Assembly (NCBI GenBank): GCA_016789405.1
Contig: JAEUPQ010000040.1
Span: 214,140-278,139, forward strand
Length of the DNA stretch: 64,000 nucleotides
Direction of reading: 5' to 3'
From: Lysobacteraceae bacterium
GTDB lineage: Bacteria > Pseudomonadota > Gammaproteobacteria > Xanthomonadales > Xanthomonadaceae
In this document: positions 29,912 to 38,806 of the stretch, in pieces
Numbering within the stretch: the first letter of the stretch is position 1
Layout of the letters: each line of letters opens with the position of its first letter
Translations under genes and position numbers: made by a program
Notes under the pieces: generated by a model
What the model was told of the DNA's origin: nothing
What the model saw: only the letters and a program-made list of their open reading frames with translations
Database searches by the model: none

Positions 29912-32368
29912 TCAGAACGCGCCGCCGAACGTGAACTGCAGGCGCTCCAGTTCATCGGTCTCTTCGGTGCGCAGCGGGAAGGCGTAGCTGATCGAGATCG
30001 GGCCGACCGGCGCACGCCACAGCAGGGCCACGCCTGCCGAAGCGCGCAGTTCGCCAGCGTCGAAGCTGTCGATGTCCTTGAAGACGTTGCCGAAGTCGAC
30101 GAACGCCGAAACGCGCGCGGCCGGGCTGTCGAGCAGCGACGGGAAGAACATTTCCAGGGAGCCGACGGTCTTCAGCGCGCCGCCGATCGGCTGGCGAACC
30201 GAGCTTGCGAAGGAGAAGTCGACCGGGCCGAGGGTGTTGTCGCGGAAGCCGCGCACCGAGCGCACGCCACCGGCGTAGAAGTTCTCGAAGAACGGCAGGC
30301 CGGTCGCGACCAGCACGTCGTTGAGGCTGCCGTTCGGTCCGCAATCGGCGTCGGAATACTGCTTCGTCGGGCGCGGCGGTCGATTGCCGCGCGCTTCGCA
30401 GATCACCTGCACCTTGTCCGAGCCGTAGCTGTCGCCGTAGCCGAGCTGGAAGCGCGTGTTCAGAACGAGCGCGCGATTGATCGGCCAGTACTTCGAGAAC
30501 TCGTAGTTGAGCTTGTAGTACTCGGCGGTCGAGCCGGGCAGGGTGACTTCGGCCGAGACGCGCTGGTAGGTGCCGCGCGTCGGGGTGAAGAAGTCGTTGC
30601 GGGTGTCCCGCGCCCAGCCGAGTTCGGCGCGCCAGGCGTGGAACGTGCGCTGGCCGATCGCATCGATGTAGCGGTTGACGCTGAGCGGCGAAGCGGTGGG
30701 GAAGGTGAAGATCTCGTTGCGATCGATGCCGAAGACCAGCGACACCGTGTCGTTCTCGGTGATCGGCACGCCCAGCACGGTCTGCATGGCGGCGCTGGTG
30801 GTGGAGTACTGGGCGGTGTTGAAGTCGGAGTTGTCGAACTCGCGCCACCACAGGTTGTAGCCCAGCGACATGCCCGAGTCGGTGAAGTACGGATTGAGGA
30901 ACGAGAACGAGTAGCGCTGCAGGTAGCTGCTGCGCTGCACTTCCACGCTGACCTGGTTGCCGGTGCCGAGGAAGTTGTTCTGCGACAGCTGGACCGTGGT
31001 GTTCAGGCCGGAGAGCTGCGAATAGCCCAGGCCGAAGGTGAAGCTGCCGGAGGTCGTCTCCTTCACGCTGACGACGACGTCGACCTGGTCGTTCGTGCCG
31101 GCCACCGGCTGGCTTTCGATTTCCACCGAGCCGCTCTCGAAGAAGCCCAGGCGCTGCAGGCGCACCTTGGAGCGATCGATCGCGGCCTGCGAATACCATG
31201 AACCTTCGAACTGGCGCATTTCACGGCGCATCACTTCATTCGAAGTGCGCGTATTGCCCTTGAACACGATGCGGCGCACGGTCACGCGCGGGCCCGGGAT
31301 GACCTGCAGGGTCAGGTCAACGGTGCGTTTCTCGCGGTCGATCTCGGGAATCGGCTTCACTTCGGCGAATGCGTAGCCGATGTTGCCCAGCGCGGAGGTG
31401 ATCGAGTCGGAGGTCAGTTCGAGCAGCGATCGGGAGAAGGTCTGGCCCGGGCGGACGAGCTGGTAGAACTCGATCTGTTCCTTGGACAGCACGGTGTCGC
31501 CGGTGATCTTCACGTCGGAGATCGTGTACACCTCGCCTTCGGTGATGCCGAGGCTGATGTACATGTCGCGCTTGTCGGGACTGATCGCCACCTGGGTGCC
31601 GGTCTCCGCGAAATCGACGTAGCCACGATCCTGGTAGAAGTTGCGCAGGCGCTCGAGATCGCCGGTGAGCTTTTCGCGCGAATACTGGTCGTCGCGGCGG
31701 TACCAGCTCAGCCAGTTAGTCTCGTCCGATTCCCAGTACTTGCGGAGCTGCTTCTCTTCGAAGGTCTCGTTGCCGATCAGGTTGATGTGGCGGATGCGCG
31801 CGGCCTTGCCCTCATCGATGGTGATGGTCAAGTCGATGCGGTTGCGGTCCAGGCGCGAGATCTTCGGGGTGATCTCGACGTTGTACTTGCCGCGGTTGTT
31901 GTAGGCGCGGTTGAGTTCCAGCGTGACGCGGTCCAGCGCCAGGCGGTCGAAGGTCTCGCCTTCGGCGATGCCGATCTCCTTGAGGTTCCGGGTCAGGTCC
32001 TCGGTCTTGAGGTCCTTGTTGCCGGTGATCGTCAGGGTGTTGATCGCCGGGCGCTCGGTGACCGTGACGACGAGGATGTCGCCTTCGCGGTCGAAGCGGA
32101 TGTCTTCGAAGAAGCCGGTCTTGTACAGGGCGCGCATCGCTTCGCCGATGCGGCCGGAATCGATCTGGTCGCCGCGTTCGATCGGCAGGTACGTGAAGAC
32201 GGTGCCGGCGCCGATGCGCTGCAGGCCGTCGACGCGGATGTCCGAGACGGTGAACGACGTGGGCGACGCCGTGGACGCGGCCTGTGCGAGCGAAGGCGGA
32301 GTGTGGAGCGAAGCCAGGCTCGTGGCGAGGGCAAGGGCCAGCAGGCGGCGGGTTGGCGTGCGCGTCAT
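29912..32368 (-). CDS. bamA: Outer-membrane assembly factor BamA
   Basis: 818 aa, normal length. Signal peptide to about residue 30 (PSLAQA), then five POTRA domains (about residues 38-430; FTVSDIRVDGLQRIGAGTVF starts the first), then a 16-stranded barrel that inserts outer-membrane proteins. The loop-6 motif VRGF is in AGGVRSVRGFRDN. C-terminal ...LERLQFTFGGAF ends in Phe as required for recognition. Expected operon order rseP-bamA-(skp)-lpxD is kept except that skp is missing. Confidence 0.97.
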   Translation of the reverse strand: MTRTPTRRLLALALATSLASLHTPPSLAQAASTASPTSFTVSDIRVDGLQRIGAGTVFTYLPIERGDQIDSGRIGEAMRALYKTGFFEDIRFDREGDILVVTVTERPAINTLTITGNKDLKTEDLTRNLKEIGIAEGETFDRLALDRVTLELNRAYNNRGKYNVEITPKISRLDRNRIDLTITIDEGKAARIRHINLIGNETFEEKQLRKYWESDETNWLSWYRRDDQYSREKLTGDLERLRNFYQDRGYVDFAETGTQVAISPDKRDMYISLGITEGEVYTISDVKITGDTVLSKEQIEFYQLVRPGQTFSRSLLELTSDSITSALGNIGYAFAEVKPIPEIDREKRTVDLTLQVIPGPRVTVRRIVFKGNTRTSNEVMRREMRQFEGSWYSQAAIDRSKVRLQRLGFFESGSVEIESQPVAGTNDQVDVVVSVKETTSGSFTFGLGYSQLSGLNTTVQLSQNNFLGTGNQVSVEVQRSSYLQRYSFSFLNPYFTDSGMSLGYNLWWREFDNSDFNTAQYSTTSAAMQTVLGVPITENDTVSLVFGIDRNEIFTFPTASPLSVNRYIDAIGQRTFHAWRAELGWARDTRNDFFTPTRGTYQRVSAEVTLPGSTAEYYKLNYEFSKYWPINRALVLNTRFQLGYGDSYGSDKVQVICEARGNRPPRPTKQYSDADCGPNGSLNDVLVATGLPFFENFYAGGVRSVRGFRDNTLGPVDFSFASSVRQPIGGALKTVGSLEMFFPSLLDSPAARVSAFVDFGNVFKDIDSFDAGELRASAGVALLWRAPVGPISISYAFPLRTEETDELERLQFTFGGAF

Positions 32369-32527
32369 CTAGTACGTCCGGGTGGAGGGGCTTTGGGGCG
32401 GGTGGTTCGGATGGAACGGTGGAACGAGTGCATCGCCGCGGCGCGGGTCAGTCGCCGGGACCGGCACCACGCCCCGACGAACGGTCGCCCGCCGGGAGGT
32501 CGTTGCCGGTCATGAGGTGCATCCGGG

Positions 32528-33886
32528 TCATCGGATCAGCCCCTGCAGGTCGTTGTAGAACGCGAGGCCCATGAGCCCCAGGATCAGCGCAAGCCCGACA
32601 TACTGCCCGGCGGCCATCGCACGTTCGCTTAACGGACTGCCTTTGACCAACTCGATAAGGTAATACAGCAGCTGCCCCCCGTCCAAGACCGGCACCGGAA
32701 GCAGGTTGAGAACGGCCAGGCTGAGACTGAGCAGGGCGAGCAGGCTGAGGTACCAGGCCAGGCCGTTCCGGGCATAGGCATTGGCGGCCCGGGCGATGCC
32801 GATCGGCCCCGACACCGTGTCCTTGGCCTCCATCCGGCCACTGAAGGCGCGCTGGATCATGGCGAACAGTTCGCCGGTCTGGAATCGGGTTTCGCGCAAC
32901 GCGGCCGGCACGGCTTGCAGGGGGCCATAGCGCAGGACCACGTCCTTGCTCGGCTCGGCCGGGGTGATGCCCAGTCGCCAGAGGCCCGGCGGGGCCGGAT
33001 CCTTGCGCGGCGACACCGTGACGAAGGCGCGCTTGCCCTCCCGCTCGATCTCGATCCGGGCGCTGCCCTTGGGGCCGGCCCGGGCGACCAGCGGAGCGAT
33101 GCTCGCCCAGTTCGCGATCGGGCTGCCGTCGATCGACAGGATGCGGTCGCCGGTGCGGATCAGGCCGTGGCTCGCGCCTTCGCCGGGCACCTCGCCGACG
33201 ACGGGCGGCGGGATGTCCTGATGGCGCGGCACGATGCCGATCTGGCCCAGCTTGGCCTGCAGGTCGCCGCCGGCGTCCAGTCGGGAGAAGTCCATCCGGC
33301 GCGTCGCCTCGACGCCTTCGGCCGTGCGCACGACCACCGGGGTTGGCGCGCGGTCGATGGCGGCGGTGACCAGGGCCATGCTGGCCTCGGTCCAGGTCGG
33401 GGTCTGGCGGTCGCCGACCGAGACCAGGGTGTCGCCCGGTTTCAGGCCGGCCTGCGCGGCGACGCCGTCTACGCGGCTGATGGTCGGCGAGTAGTCAGGC
33501 CGGCCGATCACGAACATCAGCCACAACAGGGCGATGCAGAGGACGAAATTGGCCAGCGGACCCGCGACGGCGATCAGCATGCGTTGGCCGACGGTCTTGC
33601 TGCCGTGCGCCTGGCTGCGTTCGGCTTCGCTGACTTCGCCGACGCGATCGGCCAGTTCGTGCTCGCCGAGCATGCGCACGTAGCCGCCCAGCGGGATCGG
33701 CGCGACAGCCCATTCCGTGCCATGCCGGTCGGTGCGCATCCAGATCGGCTTGCCGAAACCGACCGAGAAGCGCAGCACCTTGACGCCGCACCAGCGCGCA
33801 GCGGCGTAGTGGCCGAGTTCGTGGAAGGTGACGAGGATGCCGAGGGCGACGATCAGCCACCAGGCGGAGCCGAGGAATTCGTTCAT
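32528..33886 (-). CDS. rseP: Site-2 zinc metalloprotease RseP
   Basis: 452 aa intramembrane protease that releases sigma-E by cleaving the anti-sigma factor RseA. Zinc motif HELGH (His22, Glu23, His26) lies in the first transmembrane helix; the second catalytic motif is NLLPVPVLDGGQLLYYLIEL in the third. Two PDZ domains sit between (DGVAAQAGLKPGDTLVSVGD and GEGASHGLIRTGDRILSIDG). Stop and start overlap with dxr (four bases), so it is co-translated with that gene. Confidence 0.96.
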   Translation of the reverse strand: MNEFLGSAWWLIVALGILVTFHELGHYAAARWCGVKVLRFSVGFGKPIWMRTDRHGTEWAVAPIPLGGYVRMLGEHELADRVGEVSEAERSQAHGSKTVGQRMLIAVAGPLANFVLCIALLWLMFVIGRPDYSPTISRVDGVAAQAGLKPGDTLVSVGDRQTPTWTEASMALVTAAIDRAPTPVVVRTAEGVEATRRMDFSRLDAGGDLQAKLGQIGIVPRHQDIPPPVVGEVPGEGASHGLIRTGDRILSIDGSPIANWASIAPLVARAGPKGSARIEIEREGKRAFVTVSPRKDPAPPGLWRLGITPAEPSKDVVLRYGPLQAVPAALRETRFQTGELFAMIQRAFSGRMEAKDTVSGPIGIARAANAYARNGLAWYLSLLALLSLSLAVLNLLPVPVLDGGQLLYYLIELVKGSPLSERAMAAGQYVGLALILGLMGLAFYNDLQGLIR

Positions 33887-35061
33887 GGCGCGGCCTCACG
33901 CGTGATGGCGTCGCGTACCGAAGCGCGCGTGGCCGCGTCGGCGGCGAGCAGGGCTTCGAGCGAATCGGCCTGGTCGTGGGGCATGCGATGCAAGGCGTCT
34001 TCGACCAGTGCGGGGATGGACAGGAAAGCGATCCGGCCCTGAAGAAAGGCTGAAACCGCCTCTTCGTTCGCGGCGTTCAGCACCGCGGTGGCGCAGCCGC
34101 CGGCATCGAGCGCCGCATAGGCCAGGCGCAGGCAGGGGAAGGCGTCGAGATCCGGCGCTTCGAAATCGAGTCGACCCTGCGCGAGCAGATCGAGACCGGC
34201 GACACCGGAGGCGATGCGCTCGGGCCACGCGAAACCGACCGCAAGCGCGGTGCGCATGTCGGGCAGGCCCAGTTGCGCAAGCGTCGAACCATCGACGAAT
34301 TCCACGAGCGAATGCACCAGGCTCTGCGGATGCACGAGCACGCCGATCCGGTCGCTCGGCAGGTCGAACAGATGATGCGCCTCGATCACTTCGAGGCCCT
34401 TGTTCATCAGCGTGGCGGAATCGACCGAGATCTTCGGGCCCATCGACCACTTGGGATGGGCGACGGCCTGCGCCGGCGTGACGTTCGCCAGTTCGGCCCG
34501 TGAACGCCCACGGAACGGGCCGCCGGAGGCCGTCAGCTGGATCCGCTTCAGTCCGTCGCGTGCGTGGGCATCCGGCAGGCACTGGAAGATCGCATTGTGT
34601 TCGCTGTCGATGGGAACGATGTCGGCACCATGTTCCCGCACCGCACGCATGAGCAGGTCGCCCGCGAGCACCAGCGACTCCTTGTTCGCGAGCAGCAGGC
34701 GCTTGCCGGCCCGGGCCGCAGCGAGCGTCGACGACAGGCCGGCAGCGCCGACGATCGCGGCTACGACCGTGTCGGTGGCGGCATCGGCGGCGAGGGCATC
34801 GATCGCATCCATGCCCGCGTGCGCTTCGGTGTCCAGACCGGCGGCGCGAAGGCCGTCGCGCAATGCGGCGTAGGCGGCTTCGTCGGCGATGGCGGCATGG
34901 GCCGGGCGATGCGTTCGGCACAGGCCGACCAGGGCCTCGGCATTGCGGCCGGCGACCAGCACCTCGGCGCGCAGGCGGTCCGGATGGCGCCCGATCACGT
35001 CCAGCGCGGACGTGCCGATCGAACCGGTCGCGCCGAGGACGGCGACGCGCCTCATGGGCAC
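33883..35061 (-). CDS. dxr: 1-deoxy-D-xylulose 5-phosphate reductoisomerase
   Basis: Second enzyme of the MEP isoprenoid pathway, NADPH-dependent, cytoplasmic. 392 aa. The NADPH-binding loop is VLGATGSIGTSALDVI; metal and substrate contacts are in DSEHNAIFQCL, TASGGPFR, HPKWSMGPKISVDSATLMN and NKGLEVIEAHHLF; NAANEEAV is in the C-terminal domain. An alternative start two codons later is possible. It provides precursors for UppS in the next operon block. Confidence 0.96.
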   Translation of the reverse strand: MPMRRVAVLGATGSIGTSALDVIGRHPDRLRAEVLVAGRNAEALVGLCRTHRPAHAAIADEAAYAALRDGLRAAGLDTEAHAGMDAIDALAADAATDTVVAAIVGAAGLSSTLAAARAGKRLLLANKESLVLAGDLLMRAVREHGADIVPIDSEHNAIFQCLPDAHARDGLKRIQLTASGGPFRGRSRAELANVTPAQAVAHPKWSMGPKISVDSATLMNKGLEVIEAHHLFDLPSDRIGVLVHPQSLVHSLVEFVDGSTLAQLGLPDMRTALAVGFAWPERIASGVAGLDLLAQGRLDFEAPDLDAFPCLRLAYAALDAGGCATAVLNAANEEAVSAFLQGRIAFLSIPALVEDALHRMPHDQADSLEALLAADAATRASVRDAITREAAP

Positions 35062-35131
35062 GCTCCGGCGACCGGGCGGAAAAGAGGAGTGCTGCGCATG
35101 GCTGGCTTCGACCGCATCACGGGAGCCGGGT

Positions 35132-35968
35132 TCAGAAATCGAACAAGAGTTTGCCCAGCGCGAACACCGGCAGCGCGGCGAGCACGCTGTCCACGCGGTC
35201 GAGCACGCCGCCGTGGCCGGGAATCAGGTTGCTGGAATCCTTCACGCCGACATGGCGCTTGAGCAGGCTCTCGAACAGGTCGCCGACCACCGAGAAGAGG
35301 ATGGTCCACAGCGCCACGACCGCGATCGCCGGGAGCTGGCCCACGCTCGCGCCCGCCAAGGGGGCCGCGGCCACGGCGACGATCATGCCGGCGATGGCGC
35401 CGCCGATGAGGCCTTCGACGGTCTTGTTCGGGCTGATGCGGGGGCTGAGCTTGGTGCGCCCCAGCTTTCGGCCGACGAAGTAGGCGCCGCTGTCGGCAGC
35501 CCACACGATGGCCAGCGCCAGGAGCAGCCAGCGATTGCCGTGCGGCTGGCTCGCGTGGATCAGGGCCAGTGCGCACCATGCCGGGATGATGCTGAGCGTG
35601 GCCGCGGCCAGCTTGAACACGCGCCCGTAACGGGTGTGGTCCGAGCCGAAGTTGTAGAAGCGCAGCCAGAGTGTGGCGAGACACCACCAGCCGACACCGA
35701 CCATCGTCATGATCTGGAACAGGACCAGCGAGCCTCCGCTGCCGGAGCGCGAGGCCCAGACGAGGGCGACCATCAGCATCAGGTTGACCACCATCAGCAC
35801 GCCGCGCGCGATGGTGTCTTCGATGTCGGTGAGCTTGAGCCATTCCCACAGAGCGACGAGGAATGCCGCGGCGCTCACCGCAGCCATCCACGGCGTGGGC
35901 AACAGCAGCACGGCGGCGATCGCCAGCGGGGCCATGACCAGGGCGGCCAATGTGCGCGTCTTGGTCAT
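35132..35968 (-). CDS. cdsA: Phosphatidate cytidylyltransferase
   Basis: 278 aa polytopic inner-membrane enzyme that makes CDP-diacylglycerol from phosphatidate. About eight transmembrane helices; the CDS signature is read as SLLKRHVGVKDSSNLIPGHG followed by GVLDRVDSV, with the Mg-binding Asp residues. Start chosen at MTKTRTLAALVMAP, which overlaps the uppS stop (ATGA); a longer frame has no homologous content. Upstream of dxr with a 70-bp gap. Confidence 0.94.
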   Translation of the reverse strand: MTKTRTLAALVMAPLAIAAVLLLPTPWMAAVSAAAFLVALWEWLKLTDIEDTIARGVLMVVNLMLMVALVWASRSGSGGSLVLFQIMTMVGVGWWCLATLWLRFYNFGSDHTRYGRVFKLAAATLSIIPAWCALALIHASQPHGNRWLLLALAIVWAADSGAYFVGRKLGRTKLSPRISPNKTVEGLIGGAIAGMIVAVAAAPLAGASVGQLPAIAVVALWTILFSVVGDLFESLLKRHVGVKDSSNLIPGHGGVLDRVDSVLAALPVFALGKLLFDF

Positions 35969-36774
35969 GCATCGGTCCTGTCGGCGGAAGAAGGAGCGTC
36001 GTTGCCGGCCTGGGCCGAACGGATCTGGGCGCCGGTGAGCCCGAAGCGGCGTTCGCGGTTGGCGAAGTCCGCGAAGGCGCTCTCCAGCAGGGGCGCGTCG
36101 AGGTCGGGCCACAAGGTTTCGGTGAACCACAGCTCGGTGTAGGCGAGCTGCCAGAGCAGGAAGTTGCTGATGCGGTGGTCGCCGCCGGTGCGGATGAACA
36201 GGTCGGGGGGCGGCAGGTCGGCCAATGCCATGTGGCGGGCGACCGCAGCCTCGTCGATCCGGTCGGCAGCGAGCCTGCCTTCGGCGACTTCGATCGCCAG
36301 CGCGCGTGCGGCGTGGGCGATGTCCTGGCGACCGCCGTAACTCGCGGCGATCGTGAGATTCAATGCGGTGTTGCCGGCCGTCCGCGTCTCGGCATCGCGC
36401 ATGCGCGCGAGGATGTCGGGCTGGAACCGGTCGCGTTCGCCGATGAAGCGCAGGCGGACGCCGCGACGGTGCAACTCGTCCACCTCGCGCTCCAGCGCGG
36501 CGAGGAACAGCTTCATCAGGCCGCCGACTTCCTCTTCCGGTCGTCCCCAGTTCTCGCTGGAGAAGGCGAAGAGGGTCAGCGCCTCGACGCCACGCGCCAG
36601 GCAGACGTCGATGCAGACGTTGACCGCGCGGGCGCCGGCGCGATGGCCGATGAGGCGCGGGCGGCGGCGACGCTCGGCCCAGCGCCCGTTGCCGTCCATG
36701 ATGACGGCGAGGTGACGTGGAACCCCGGGTTGCGGCCCGGCCGATCTCGGCGCGGCGGATTGTGGCGAAGGCAT
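35965..36774 (-). CDS. uppS: Undecaprenyl diphosphate synthase
   Basis: 269 aa cis-prenyltransferase that produces C55-PP for peptidoglycan and O-antigen carriers. Catalytic Asp in VIMDGNGRWAERR; LFAFSSENWGRP, IAASYGGRQDI and LFIRTGGDHRISNFLLWQ are the substrate-binding blocks. The N-terminal 20 residues are a Pro/Ser-rich extension. Thirteen bp after frr. Gene order frr-uppS-cdsA-dxr is the common proteobacterial one. Confidence 0.96.
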   Translation of the reverse strand: MPSPQSAAPRSAGPQPGVPRHLAVIMDGNGRWAERRRRPRLIGHRAGARAVNVCIDVCLARGVEALTLFAFSSENWGRPEEEVGGLMKLFLAALEREVDELHRRGVRLRFIGERDRFQPDILARMRDAETRTAGNTALNLTIAASYGGRQDIAHAARALAIEVAEGRLAADRIDEAAVARHMALADLPPPDLFIRTGGDHRISNFLLWQLAYTELWFTETLWPDLDAPLLESAFADFANRERRFGLTGAQIRSAQAGNDAPSSADRTDA

Positions 36775-36787
36775 GCCGGAACCGGCC

Positions 36788-37345
36788 TCAGACCGCCATC
36801 AGTTCCTGTTCCTTGGCCTTGACCACTTCGTCGACATCCTTGATCGCCTTGTCCGTCAGCTTCTGGATCTCGTCCTCGCTGCGGCGCTCTTCGTCCTCGG
36901 TGATCTTCTTTTCCTTCAGCAGTTCCTTGATCTGCTGGTTGGCGTCGCGGCGGATGTTGCGGATCGCGACCTTGGTGTCCTCGCCTTCGCCGTGCACGTG
37001 CTTGGACAGTTCCTTGCGCCGTTCTTCGGTGAGCGGCGGCAGGTTGATGCGGATGACCGTGCCGGCGGTGTTCGGGGTCAGGCCCAGGTCGGAGGCGTAG
37101 ATCGCCTTCTCGACCGCAGCGACCATCTGCTTTTCCCACGGGGTGATCGTGAGCGAGCGGGCATCGGCGACGGCGACGCTGGCGACCTGCGACAGCGGCA
37201 TGTCCGAACCGTAGTAGTTGACCTTCAGGTGCTCGACCAGCGAGGGCGAGGCACGGCCGGTGCGGACCTTGGTGAGCGTGTGGCGCAGCGCATCGATGCT
37301 TTTGGCCATGCGCGCCTGCGTGTCTTTCTTGATGTCGTTGAGCAT
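36788..37345 (-). CDS. frr: Ribosome recycling factor
   Basis: 185 aa, the exact usual size. Splits post-termination ribosomes with EF-G. Starts MLNDIKKDTQARMAKSIDAL; the helical hairpin contains LTKVRTGRASPSLVEHLKV and IRINLPPLTEERRKELSKHV, with the C-terminal IRNIRRDANQQIKELLKEK. It opens the operon, but pyrH, its normal upstream partner, is not present; a CDF transporter gene lies 131 bp upstream instead. Confidence 0.97.
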   Translation of the reverse strand: MLNDIKKDTQARMAKSIDALRHTLTKVRTGRASPSLVEHLKVNYYGSDMPLSQVASVAVADARSLTITPWEKQMVAAVEKAIYASDLGLTPNTAGTVIRINLPPLTEERRKELSKHVHGEGEDTKVAIRNIRRDANQQIKELLKEKKITEDEERRSEDEIQKLTDKAIKDVDEVVKAKEQELMAV

Positions 37346-37476
37346 GCCGGTGGGTCCTGTCTCGAATGGGATTGCGACGGCGCCTGGCGCGCGGTGCGCG
37401 TTGGCGGCCGGAGGGCCAAGGTCGCCGATTATATGCGAAGCGGCGGGTCCGGCCGCCCGGCACGGGTGGACCGGGC

Positions 37477-38475
37477 TCAGTCGTGCGCCACGGCGCCATG
37501 CGGCGCGCGGTCGTGCCGGTCGTGTTCGCAGGCCCGGCCGTGCTCGATCTGCAAGGTCGGGTGGTTGATCCCGAACTGCGCATCGAGGCCGTGGACGAGG
37601 GTGTCGAGGAAGGCGTCGTGGTCGTCCGTCGCGGGGCGAACGAGATGCGCGGTCAGCGCGATTTCGCCTGCGCCCAGGGACCAGATATGCAGGTGGTGCA
37701 CGGCATCGACGCCCGGCTGACCTTCGAGCCACGCCTGGACCTGCGCCTGGTCGACATGGCGCGGCACGGCATCCATCGCAGCTTCGAAGGCATCCCTCAG
37801 CAGCCGCGTGGCGGTGATGGCCACGACCACGGCGACCAGCAGTGCCGTCGCCGGATCCAGCCAGCGCCAGTCGAGCCACAGCATGCCCAGGCCCGCCAGC
37901 ACGGCCGCGAGCGAGACTGCGGCGTCGCCGATGAGGTGGAGGAAGGCGCCACGGCGGTTCAGGTCATGGCTGTGGCCATGGCCGCCATGGCCATCGCGCA
38001 TGAGCCAGGCGGCGCCAAGGTTCACCGCGATGCCGATCGACGCGATCACGATGACCGGCATGGGCGGGATGTCGGGCGGCGACGAGAACCTGCGCAGGGC
38101 TTCCCAGCCGAGCGCGCCGCTGAAGCCGACCAGCAGCAGGGCATTGCCCAGCGGCGAGAGCAGGGTGGCACGGCGCCAGCCGTAGGTATGGCGGCCAGTG
38201 GGCGCGCGCCGGGCCATCGACGCGGCACCCCAGGCCAGCGCCAGGCCCAGCACGTCGCCGAAGTTGTGCAGGGCGTCGGACAGCAGGGCCAGCGAGTCGG
38301 TCCAGAAGCCGTAGCCGGCTTCCAGCGCGGTGTAGGCGAGATTGACCATGGTCGCGATCGCGAAGGCGCGGGTGCCGCTGGGCGCGCCATGGGCATGACC
38401 ATGGCCGGCGTGGTCATGGCCATGATCGTGGGGCGTATGGTCGTCGTGGGGCGTGTGGCGGTCGTGCGCAGGCAT
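37477..38475 (-). CDS. Cation diffusion facilitator (Zn/Co/Cd exporter, CzcD/ZitB-like)
   Basis: 332 aa inner-membrane antiporter. The His-rich N-terminus (HDRHTPHDDHTPHDHGHDHA) and a second His-rich loop (RDGHGGHGHSHDLN) bracket six transmembrane helices; the metal sites are LLSDALHNFGDVL in TM2 and LHLIGDAAVSLAA in TM5 (HxxxD). The C-terminal cytoplasmic metallochaperone-like domain ends in another His cluster. Orientation matches frr, but a 131-bp gap suggests its own transcript. Confidence 0.92.
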   Translation of the reverse strand: MPAHDRHTPHDDHTPHDHGHDHAGHGHAHGAPSGTRAFAIATMVNLAYTALEAGYGFWTDSLALLSDALHNFGDVLGLALAWGAASMARRAPTGRHTYGWRRATLLSPLGNALLLVGFSGALGWEALRRFSSPPDIPPMPVIVIASIGIAVNLGAAWLMRDGHGGHGHSHDLNRRGAFLHLIGDAAVSLAAVLAGLGMLWLDWRWLDPATALLVAVVVAITATRLLRDAFEAAMDAVPRHVDQAQVQAWLEGQPGVDAVHHLHIWSLGAGEIALTAHLVRPATDDHDAFLDTLVHGLDAQFGINHPTLQIEHGRACEHDRHDRAPHGAVAHD

Positions 38476-38535
38476 GCCGGAATTGTGCGTCGCCCTGGCG
38501 GGCGGACACTATCCGCTCGTCGCCTTATCCGCCCG

Positions 38536-38802
38536 TCATTTCCGGCGCGCGCGAGCGAACAATACAACCGCCAGCAGCGCGAACAGGGCCGCCAGCCCCA
38601 GCAGCATCCAGCCGCCGCCGACCGCGAGCCGGTCGGTGAACCAGCCGTAGGGGCGGTCCCGTTGCGGCACAGCGTAGAGCATGGGCAGCCAGATCAGCGC
38701 GGTGCCGAGCAGGCTGCAGCAGAGCGAGGGCGCAACACCGAGCCACCAGGCGAAGCGCCTGGTCAGTCGCATGCGTCGCTCGCGATCCCCTTCGTCCATC
38801 AC
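38536..38802 (-). CDS. Small two-helix membrane protein
   Basis: 88 aa, not recognised. Two transmembrane segments: WWLGVAPSLCCSLLGTALIW (about residues 19-43) and WMLLGLAALFALLAVVLFAR (65-84), linked by a short PQRDRPYGWF loop; basic C-terminus ARARRK. Starts four bp after the POT transporter stop, so likely co-transcribed with it; whether it assists that transporter is unknown. Confidence 0.6.
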   Translation of the reverse strand: MMDEGDRERRMRLTRRFAWWLGVAPSLCCSLLGTALIWLPMLYAVPQRDRPYGWFTDRLAVGGGWMLLGLAALFALLAVVLFARARRK

Positions 38803-38806
38803 GCCA

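Noticed and set aside
32369..32527. Sigma-E promoter upstream of bamA
   Set aside because: The 159-bp gap contains no GGAACTT-type -35 with a TCTGA-like -10 at proper spacing.
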